From Fibrobacter sp. UWP2 (lineage in GTDB: Bacteria > Fibrobacterota > Fibrobacteria > Fibrobacterales > Fibrobacteraceae), in the NCBI RefSeq assembly GCF_900141705.1, contig NZ_FQYM01000010.1:29191-93190 (forward strand): DNA of 64,000 nt, read 5' to 3'. Each line of letters begins with the position of its first letter. Positions within the stretch are counted from its first letter, which is position 1. Below the pieces are notes generated by a model. It was not told the origin of the DNA. It saw nothing but the letters and a program-made list of their open reading frames with translations, and did no database searches. Shown here piece by piece: positions 58,171-64,000 of this stretch. The position numbers were made by a program, and so were the translations under genes.

Positions 58171-59013
58171 ATGAGTCCAATTGTCGAATACAAAGACCAC
58201 CGCCAGTATATTCTGGATTACTACCACGACCGCAAAAGGCGGGGCGCTTTTACCTGGCGTGCCTTTGCGGCCCAGGCCGGGTTCGGTTCGCCGGTGTACT
58301 TGAAGCTGGTCTGTGATGGCAAAAAGAATTTGAGCGCCGATGCGGTGGATCGCGTCATCAAGGCGATGTCGCTTTCGGCTTTCGAGGCGGAGTATTTTAG
58401 GGCCATGGTGGCGTTCAATTACGCCAAGGACGAGGATGCGCAAAAGGCGGCCGCCGACCAAATGCTTTTGATTGCTTCTACGCACAAAGTAAAGGTCCTG
58501 GGGGCCGACGAATTTAAGTATTTTGATTCCTGGGAAAACCCTGTTTTGCGCGAGCTGGCCCCTGCCATGCCCGGGGCAAAGCCGTTGGAAATCGCCCGTG
58601 TGTGTTCGCACGGTATCACGGCGGCCCAGGTATCGGAGGCGCTCCACTTTTTGGTGCATGCAGGATTTTTGAACAAAGACGAAAATGGGAATTACACGCA
58701 AACCGACAAGTCTATTTCGTCGGGCACGGCTGATTTTGTCCCGCTGGCGGTTCGCAAAATGCACCGGCAAATGGGCGGGTTCGCCATGGACGCCCTCGAG
58801 GACTTGCCAGTTCGCGAGAGGCAGTTTACGGGGCTCACCATGGGGGTGGCCAACGAGTCGTATGCGCGAATCCTCAAGGAGTTGGCTGATTGCCGCCAAC
58901 GTATTATGGCGATAGTGACCGAGACCGACAAAACGGATCGCGTTTACCGTTTGAACATGCAGTTCTTCCCGTTGACAAACGAGATTCACGGTGGTGGAGA
59001 TGGTGCACATTAG
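58171..59013 (+). CDS. TIGR02147 family protein, probable regulator, copy 2
   Basis: 280 residues from ATG 58171; ATG 58165 is the alternative. I chose 58171 because MSPIVEYKDHRQY then aligns with the start of copy 1 (MKPITDYQDYRLY) and TATATTTA sits just before it. HTH-like region FTWRAFAAQAGFGSPVYLKLVCDGKKNLSADAV, winged-helix-like middle (ITAAQVSEALHFLVHAGFLNK), C-terminus ending YRLNMQFFPLTNEIHG. Clearly homologous to copy 1 over the whole length. It is followed after 14 bases by a lipoprotein gene, the same arrangement as copy 1. Confidence 0.75.
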   Translation: MSPIVEYKDHRQYILDYYHDRKRRGAFTWRAFAAQAGFGSPVYLKLVCDGKKNLSADAVDRVIKAMSLSAFEAEYFRAMVAFNYAKDEDAQKAAADQMLLIASTHKVKVLGADEFKYFDSWENPVLRELAPAMPGAKPLEIARVCSHGITAAQVSEALHFLVHAGFLNKDENGNYTQTDKSISSGTADFVPLAVRKMHRQMGGFAMDALEDLPVRERQFTGLTMGVANESYARILKELADCRQRIMAIVTETDKTDRVYRLNMQFFPLTNEIHGGGDGAH

Positions 59014-59027
59014 GGGGCAAAAAGAGT

Positions 59028-59936
59028 ATGAATAGGTTAAGGGTTCTAGCAGGTTTTTTGGTAATGGCGCTGGTCGTGTACCTTGCCGCCTGTTCCTCCG
59101 ATAAGGTGGCGGGTGGCGTCACCGAGGAGGCGAGCGGCGTCACCGCGAACACTCCGCCCGAGGACGGTCTTGAAGGGAATACGTCATCCAATTCTGTGAT
59201 GATGTCATCTTCTGTTGCAGGCAGTTATTCTTCTTCGGCAGTCGCGATGTCGAGTTTCACGGGCGCTCCCATGTCCAGCTCCAGCATGTCTGCAAAATCC
59301 AGCTCCAGCCAGACTCTTGTTTATGTGGTGGTGGCGTTTTCCACTGCGGATCCTACCCCCTTCAATCCGGAAGAGCCCATAGGTGCTGTTGTCGGGAATC
59401 CTGCCGAGGTCGGCATATATAACTTGATTATTCCTGATGTCGCCTGGGGTTCATACGATGATCACGATCAAGGCGGTTCCTCGGTTTTGATTTTCGACGT
59501 TAATGGTCTGGAGGAACTCATCCGGGTCGATTATACACTTTATGCCGATTCCATAACGCCTTGCGTAGGGGTGTCTTTCTACGTGTGGAATGGTGAGGCT
59601 GACTCTTTGTCTGTCGATATGTTGGACTGGGATGAAATTTGCGTGTCGTATTTGGCGGATTCCCTCGATGTCGACCTGTATTTGGACGCGGCTCCAGAAT
59701 TTAGCTCTCAATATGGCGAGGCATCGCTGATGACAAAGCTTTCTAAAGTTTCGAGACGTCGTCAGGGTTGCTACAAGCCATCGGAATTTGCGCTTGTTAC
59801 CGATAGCGCCTCTGTTACTGCGGGTCAGGTGTTGCAAAGCGTTGGCGCCGTGCGGTTCGAGGTGTGTGGCGAGAGTGGCGCCAAGGGCGCGTTCAAAATA
59901 TATTCTGTCGGTCGCAAGGTCAATAACGCGAACTGA
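59028..59936 (+). CDS. Ser-rich lipoprotein, hypothetical
   Basis: 302 residues from ATG 59028. Lipobox YLAAC gives lipidated Cys near residue 22, then SSDKV. A Ser/Met-rich tether (about 45-95) leads to a beta-rich part with four cysteines (TPCVGVSFYVW, DEICVSY, QGCYKPS, EVCGESG). No known domain. Directly downstream of a TIGR02147 gene. Its 3' end overlaps the convergent phosphatase gene by 17 bases. Confidence 0.65.
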   Translation: MNRLRVLAGFLVMALVVYLAACSSDKVAGGVTEEASGVTANTPPEDGLEGNTSSNSVMMSSSVAGSYSSSAVAMSSFTGAPMSSSSMSAKSSSSQTLVYVVVAFSTADPTPFNPEEPIGAVVGNPAEVGIYNLIIPDVAWGSYDDHDQGGSSVLIFDVNGLEELIRVDYTLYADSITPCVGVSFYVWNGEADSLSVDMLDWDEICVSYLADSLDVDLYLDAAPEFSSQYGEASLMTKLSKVSRRRQGCYKPSEFALVTDSASVTAGQVLQSVGAVRFEVCGESGAKGAFKIYSVGRKVNNAN

Positions 59937-60396
59937 GAATCTCTCTCAAGAGACCGCGGCACCCTTCGGTGACATCATTCCAGGTAGCATGGAAGTCTCC
60001 GGTGTACCAGGGGTCCGCGACATCTCGCGGGTGGCTTGTGTAATCCATCAATAGGCTGATTTTTGGGCTGTCGATGACGTTTGCCGGCAATATCCAGCGC
60101 AAGTTGCGCAGGTTGTTTTTGTCCATCAAAACAATGTAGTCGTAATGTTCAAAGTCGGCTTGCGTCATTTGTCGCGCGGTTTTGCCGCTGCAGTCAATGC
60201 CGTGGGCGTTCAGCATGCGCTTGGCGGGCGGGTAGACCGGATTCCCAATCTCTTCGGTGCTGGTCGCGGCGCTCGCAATTTCAAAATCGGTGGCTTGCGA
60301 TGCCGGCAGTTCCTCTTGCACCAAGCGTTTCATAACGAACTCGGCCATGGGGCTTCGGCAAATGTTGCCGTGGCATACAAAAAGGATTTTAATCAC
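59920..60396 (-). CDS. Low-molecular-weight protein tyrosine phosphatase
   Basis: 158 residues, GTG start at 60396. The catalytic P-loop CHGNICRS (C-x5-R-S) is at residues 8-15, and the acid loop is DPWYTGDF near residue 128. In bacteria such enzymes dephosphorylate tyrosine kinases of polysaccharide export or act on arsenate; the lack of ars genes nearby favours the first. Length is standard. Confidence 0.92.
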   Translation of the reverse strand: MIKILFVCHGNICRSPMAEFVMKRLVQEELPASQATDFEIASAATSTEEIGNPVYPPAKRMLNAHGIDCSGKTARQMTQADFEHYDYIVLMDKNNLRNLRWILPANVIDSPKISLLMDYTSHPRDVADPWYTGDFHATWNDVTEGCRGLLREILSSRY

Positions 60397-60482
60397 GCTG
60401 TCCGCCAGTTTTCAAGTTTTTGCCTAATGTCAAAATATGACATTAAATAAACCTATCTTTATAGAAAAAAGAGAGGTCTGTT

Positions 60483-60638
60483 ATGCTCAATGTAGAAAAC
60501 TTCACCGACGTTATTCTCAAAATATTGTTGCTCGTGCCGATGGCAGTTATCTTCTTTGCACCCTCCATTGCCTTTGGCAACGTGGTGTTTGGCATTTTGG
60601 CGTGCGCCGTCTACCTTTACGAGGTGGCGCGGCTATAG
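60483..60638 (+). CDS. 51-residue membrane protein, hypothetical
   Basis: Starts MLNVENFTDVILKIL at ATG 60483 with AGAGG 8 bases upstream, and ends YEVARL. Two short hydrophobic stretches (about 8-27 and 30-46) suggest a hairpin in the membrane. Its last 6 bases overlap the end of the convergent SGNH hydrolase gene. A promoter may lie near 60430 (TTGTC...TATGACATT). The good ribosome site supports it. Confidence 0.5.
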   Translation: MLNVENFTDVILKILLLVPMAVIFFAPSIAFGNVVFGILACAVYLYEVARL

Positions 60639-61649
60639 TCTACGGCCCTTGAGGTCGAAGTATTTCACGTCGCCCTCGGCTTGCAGGCCCCTGCGTTTTT
60701 TGGCCTGGAGAATCTTTGCGGGCGGGGTTTCGTCCTCCTCGCCGCTCGTGGTCCCGATGTCTTTGACTTCAAAGTTGCTGGTCGCCATCCACGAGTCGGA
60801 ATCGTCTACCTTGACCAGCGCCTTGTAGGTCCCTTTTTCCTTTATATCAAGCTTGCAACCTGTGGCACCTTCCATGAGGGAGCTGTCTTTGTACCAGTGG
60901 CATTCGGTCGCCGTTGCAGAGACTTCGAGGGAAGTCCCGTTTTGCTTTATGGCGGGTTTTGAAAGCGTGATGTATTTCTGGATGATTTTGGCGAGTTCGC
61001 CCGCGCCCGTGGCGTTGGGGTGCACGCTGTCGGCCAAAAACCACGAGGGTGTATTGAATTGCGAATGCAGGTCAATGATGTTGACCCCGCTTTCGAGGGC
61101 GACTTTTTTAATAAGCGGGTTAACCTGGTTTACTATGGCGGAGTCGGTGATGAACCATTCCAGGTTGTTGGAGTAGGGCTGCAGCGTGGCGTACAGTTCC
61201 GGGACCGGGTCCAGCCTTTTGAATGTGGAGAGCAGTTCCGCATAGTCCTCGGCGAGGCTTGCGAGCGTGACGCCCGCATCGTAATTGTAGTTGTAGATTC
61301 CCTTGTCAGGGTAGTGCGTCATGAGGAACTTGCTGTCGTTGGTGCCGAGTTCGATCACTACGATGTTCGGGACGCTTTCCAGGGCGCCTATGAACTTGTT
61401 CGTATTCCAGTAGCTTTGGTTCCCCTTCTTGGAGAACGTCATGCTCGAAACGCCAAAGTTCGTGACCCTGTAGTCGCTCCCTAAAAGTTCTTGCAGGTGC
61501 TGGGGGTAAGTCGTGGCCCCGTTGAGCCCGTAACCCTCGGTAATGCTGTTGCCCACGCAGGCCACGTTGGTGGCGGCGCATGTGGCAGTGGTGGCGAAAA
61601 GTACACCTAGGGCAGCCATGCCCGAAATCCAAAAATTTTTAAATCCCAT
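60633..61649 (-). CDS. Secreted SGNH/GDSL esterase with 'FDLKGR' C-terminal tail
   Basis: 338 residues from ATG 61649; signal peptide FWISGMAALGVLFATTATCAA. Catalytic blocks: GNSITEGYG (Ser), GVSSMTF, ELGTNDSK (block III) and ADSVHPN (Asp/His). It resembles carbohydrate esterases that deacetylate xylan or pectin, fitting plant-wall breakdown. A second, beta-rich part (about 235-320) precedes the tail VKYFDLKGRRL, like that of the protein at 17149. Surface or extracellular location is inferred. Confidence 0.8.
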   Translation of the reverse strand: MGFKNFWISGMAALGVLFATTATCAATNVACVGNSITEGYGLNGATTYPQHLQELLGSDYRVTNFGVSSMTFSKKGNQSYWNTNKFIGALESVPNIVVIELGTNDSKFLMTHYPDKGIYNYNYDAGVTLASLAEDYAELLSTFKRLDPVPELYATLQPYSNNLEWFITDSAIVNQVNPLIKKVALESGVNIIDLHSQFNTPSWFLADSVHPNATGAGELAKIIQKYITLSKPAIKQNGTSLEVSATATECHWYKDSSLMEGATGCKLDIKEKGTYKALVKVDDSDSWMATSNFEVKDIGTTSGEEDETPPAKILQAKKRRGLQAEGDVKYFDLKGRRL

Positions 61650-61699
61650 GTAATACACTCCTGCTTTAAAGATAACTAAAAAAACTTCAATGGATGTAA

Positions 61700-61727
61700 A
61701 CAAAAAACGCCCCGGGGTGCGGGGCGT
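61700..61727 (-). terminator. Rho-independent terminator after the third GH45 gene
   Basis: Minus-strand stem ACGCCCC/GGGGCGT (7 bp, 7-base loop; 61707-61727) followed by TTTTTG. Confidence 0.8.
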
Positions 61728-61764
61728 CTTGAAACAGGGGGCATTTTTTGCCCCGCGGTTTAGG

Positions 61765-63198
61765 TTAGTACTTGTCCTTGAGCACCTGCGGGCATTCCAC
61801 TTCGACGTAGTTGTGCAACGGGTTCCCTGCCGCGTGCATCCATTCGGCGAGGAAGAGGCAGCCCTTCTTGGCTTCGGCGTCGTTGCTGAACACGCTGTTG
61901 CACTTGTTCTTGAGGCAGGTCTGGGTTGCCGAGGCCTTGTAGTCGGATTCCCTTTCGCAGTCAGAGAGGAGGCCTCCGTACTGTTCGCCCTGGCCGCCCC
62001 AGCCCATGGAGGCGCAGCCGTTGAAGGCGCCCACGCCGCCGCCCGGGATCATGATGTCGAACTGGCCTTGTTCCACGTCGTGGCCGATGTTTGTGACCAT
62101 AATGATAAGTTTCTTGCCTTTGATGGAGCTAATATTGATGTTGTCGCCGTACTTGCCCTTGCCGGTGAAGGTCAGCTGGTAGCACTTGCCGCACGAACCG
62201 CCGTCTGCCGCGGGCACTGCCGCGAAGGCGAAGCCCATTTCGTCGCAACCGCTGACATTGAACGGGATCTGGCTTGTGCAGGTCATCTGGGAACCGCCGC
62301 TGCAGATACTGCCGTCACTCCAGTTGCTGTTCTGGCTCTTGCCCTTGTTGGTGCACTGCCTGGAGTAGTTGCCGCCCGCATGTTCGGGCCAGGAGCAGTG
62401 AGGCTTGCAGCAGTCCCAGTAGCGGGTTGCCCAGCCGCTACCTGTTCTGCCGCCGCTCTTGGTTTTGATGGTGGGGCAGGAGCCGCCTACGCTGCTGCTG
62501 CTCTTGACAACGGAGCTGGAGGACTTTGCGGAGCTGCTGCTCTTGGGGGTGGAATTGGATGAAGTGTCACCGTCGCTACTCGAAGATTGATCGCCAGGGT
62601 CGCCGCCCACGCTGGAGGTCGGTACAGAACTGCTTGATTCGGGGCCCGTGGCCACGCCTTCGGTACATTTGTCGCCCTTGTTAAAAATGTGGGCGGTGGT
62701 CAAGTTGACTGTAGTGACGGGAACGTTATTGATATATATGACTGTAGCGCTCGGATCGGTAAAATCGGCGGTGCCAATGAGATTGTCAAACCCATCGTAC
62801 ACGTCCCCGGTCGAATAAATGATATAATCGCCGGTCAAGTCGTAGGCGTGCCAAGCTTCGCCACGAACTTTATATGTAGGCCAGTTGGCGACGGTGACCG
62901 GGATGGCCGAAAGGTCGATGGATTCCACGATGGTCTTGCCTTCGGCGTCCTTAATGGAGTGGGAGACCTGGTCATCGTTAAGGACCAGTTGCCCAATGGT
63001 TGTTCCTTGGGCGTCCGTGACGACCATGTCCGGGTAAATTACATACGAAGTATTACCAGCCTGAATCACCCAGGCGTCACTGCAAACAATTGGCGGCAAG
63101 GCTTCTTCATCGGTCGAAGGGGAGCTGCTGTCGGAGCAGTTCCAGGCTAAAATGGCTGCGCCAGCTAGCAAGAAGGGCTTTGAAAAAAATCTTTTCAT
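61765..63198 (-). CDS. GH45 family endoglucanase lipoprotein, copy 3
   Basis: 477 residues. Signal peptide with lipobox-like AILAWNC (Trp/Asn near the Cys, so less canonical) then SDSSSPS. An N-terminal module (about 35-165) like that in copy 1 is followed by a Ser-rich linker (about 180-235). Catalytic part: ATRYWDCCKPHCSW, CGKCYQLTFTG, and QFDIMIPGGGVGAFNGC, all GH45 hallmarks with both catalytic Asp. Good ribosome site GAGGAAA. Predicted surface endo-beta-1,4-glucanase. It is more distant from the tandem pair than they are from each other. Confidence 0.88.
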   Translation of the reverse strand: MKRFFSKPFLLAGAAILAWNCSDSSSPSTDEEALPPIVCSDAWVIQAGNTSYVIYPDMVVTDAQGTTIGQLVLNDDQVSHSIKDAEGKTIVESIDLSAIPVTVANWPTYKVRGEAWHAYDLTGDYIIYSTGDVYDGFDNLIGTADFTDPSATVIYINNVPVTTVNLTTAHIFNKGDKCTEGVATGPESSSSVPTSSVGGDPGDQSSSSDGDTSSNSTPKSSSSAKSSSSVVKSSSSVGGSCPTIKTKSGGRTGSGWATRYWDCCKPHCSWPEHAGGNYSRQCTNKGKSQNSNWSDGSICSGGSQMTCTSQIPFNVSGCDEMGFAFAAVPAADGGSCGKCYQLTFTGKGKYGDNINISSIKGKKLIIMVTNIGHDVEQGQFDIMIPGGGVGAFNGCASMGWGGQGEQYGGLLSDCERESDYKASATQTCLKNKCNSVFSNDAEAKKGCLFLAEWMHAAGNPLHNYVEVECPQVLKDKY

Positions 63199-63905
63199 TA
63201 TCGTTTCCTCGTAATCACCCTAAACACACCCTTAAGATAAATAGATGTCTCGGTTTTTTCTTGTAAAATGTGGTTAACATGGCGATTTCTGTTCAAAATG
63301 TGTTCCCGGACACACTGAACCGTCCGAAAACCGATTGTTGATAAGTTGTGAAGAAAAAAGTTCCCAGCTTGTTTAGCAAAAATTCTGCCAAAATTTTTTT
63401 TTTGAGGTCGCCCGGTGGACGTCATGAATTTTTACAGGAAAAAAAGAACTCTTTAATCCTTTACAAGTCAAAAGTTTGCAGACCAGTAGAATGTAAAGAA
63501 TTGTAAATTCTTATTCTGTAAAAAACATTTTACAAAATTTGTTAGCTGCCTTGGTTTGGTTAATTGCAGGGCTTTCGCCCTCGTTGAATAATTGTTGATA
63601 AGTTGGCGTTTTGTTTGTCGCAAAAATGTCAAAGCCTTGATTTTGAGCAAAAAAGGGCAATTGACTTTTTTGGAGGCTCGGTTATATAAAATGCTCTCCT
63701 TTAGGTCCGCCGGGTGTGTGGATAAAAGGCATTTTTCCCGTTTTTTCAAAAATTTCAAAGAAAAACGCTTGCAAATAATTATGCGTTTACTAAATTTGTG
63801 GCTCAATTTCGAGGAGTACCGCTTCCTATGCTCTTCGATATAACGGGAACCCGTATGGTTCCTTGACTTGAAGCGATAAACCTTCTGCTGAAGAAGAGGA
63901 ATAAA
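63199..63905. other. 707-bp gene-free region upstream of tuf with DnaA-box-like 9-mers
   Basis: No gene or tRNA is visible. TGTTGATAA occurs at 63336-63344 and 63593-63601, and TGTGGATAA, the exact complement of the DnaA box TTATCCACA, at 63717-63725. A hairpin GGAACC-CGTAT-GGTTCC lies at 63846-63862 in the tuf leader. The stretch 63250-63600 is AT-rich without clear motifs. Confidence 0.45.
63661..63690 (+). promoter_or_regulatory. Strong sigma70-like promoter of tuf
   Basis: TTGACT at 63661-63666 and TATATAAA at 63683-63690 with 16-18 bases between. The leader to ATG 63906 would be about 210 nt and contains the perfect DnaA box and a 6-bp hairpin. Confidence 0.6.
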
Positions 63906-64000
63906 ATGGCAAAAGAACATTTTGACAGAAGCAAGCCGCACTGCAACATTGGCACCATCGGCCACGTTGACCACGGTAAAACCACCCTCACCGCCGCTAT
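63906..64000 (+). CDS. tuf: Elongation factor Tu, 5' end (cut by window edge)
   Basis: Only the first 31 residues are present: [20 protein letters not shown] followed by [11 protein letters not shown], which includes the G1 motif [10 protein letters not shown]-Tu brings aminoacyl-tRNA to the ribosome. The start has AGAGGAATAAA upstream. No other tuf-like start is in the window. Confidence 0.97.

Noticed and set aside
63790..63905. tRNA gene in front of tuf, as found in some bacteria
   Set aside because: No cloverleaf with GTTCRA T-loop could be formed; only a short 6-bp hairpin is present.
1..64000. CRISPR arrays, rRNA genes, prophage or insertion sequences
   Set aside because: No regularly spaced direct repeats, no rRNA-like sequence, and no transposase, integrase or phage structural gene was seen.

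Overview
The window looks like a piece of Fibrobacter chromosome (Fibrobacter succinogenes or a close relative). By eye I recognise two family types first defined as large paralogous sets in F. succinogenes: the FISUMP domain (TIGR02145, two copies in the protein at 31472-33517) and the TIGR02147 family (30655-31482 and 58171-59013). Three GH45-type cellulases, many Ser-rich 'ACGDDSS' lipoproteins, C-terminal 'FDLxGR' tails and promoters with a Bacteroidetes-like TAnnTTTG element fit a cellulolytic member of the FCB group. No database search was possible, so family names rest on motif recognition.

Layout. 1-7.5 kb: a solute symporter, an outer-membrane-type protein, a mini M48 peptidase, a large left-handed beta-helix protein (DUF4954 type), a glycosyltransferase and a lipoprotein. 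7.5-18.0 kb: an unbroken run of minus-strand genes, namely sbcC/sbcD, a lipoprotein, a tRNA with anticodon CAT, a CpdA-like phosphodiesterase and a compact operon rsmG-parA-parB-M23 peptidase-bactofilin. 16.9-20.6 kb holds four parS sites, and a 260-bp gene-free stretch (20349-20608) combines one parS with DnaA-box-like 9-mers. Gene direction switches near 18 kb, so I suspect the chromosome origin is close. 20.6-46 kb is mostly plus-strand: a FecR-domain protein, a late acyltransferase, a histidine acid phosphatase, secA, tmk, a membrane phosphoesterase, TIGR02147 plus FISUMP lipoprotein, a periplasmic ligand-binding protein, TPR and NYN proteins, an iron/cobalamin-type binding lipoprotein, a cAMP-type sensor, purM and two tandem GH45 cellulases. 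46-64 kb: murJ, ahcY, the complete trp pathway (trpE, trpGD fusion, trpCF fusion, trpB, trpA), a second TIGR02147-lipoprotein pair, a low-molecular-weight tyrosine phosphatase, an SGNH esterase, a third GH45 enzyme and the start of tuf.

Most striking points. (1) A 201-bp in-frame insertion made of hairpins plus a perfect parS site splits the acetyl-CoA-binding motif of a GNAT acetyltransferase. (2) A REP-like palindromic repeat is read through in frame inside rsmG, just before the SAM-binding motif. (3) The trp genes carry two complete, separate attenuators, each with a Trp-rich leader peptide (WW and WWW); the second sits inside the gene cluster before trpB. (4) TAnnTTTG elements lie only 2-8 nt before many start codons, suggesting frequent leaderless mRNAs, including both trp leader peptides. 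(5) TIGR02147 genes sit directly upstream of lipoprotein genes at both of their loci.
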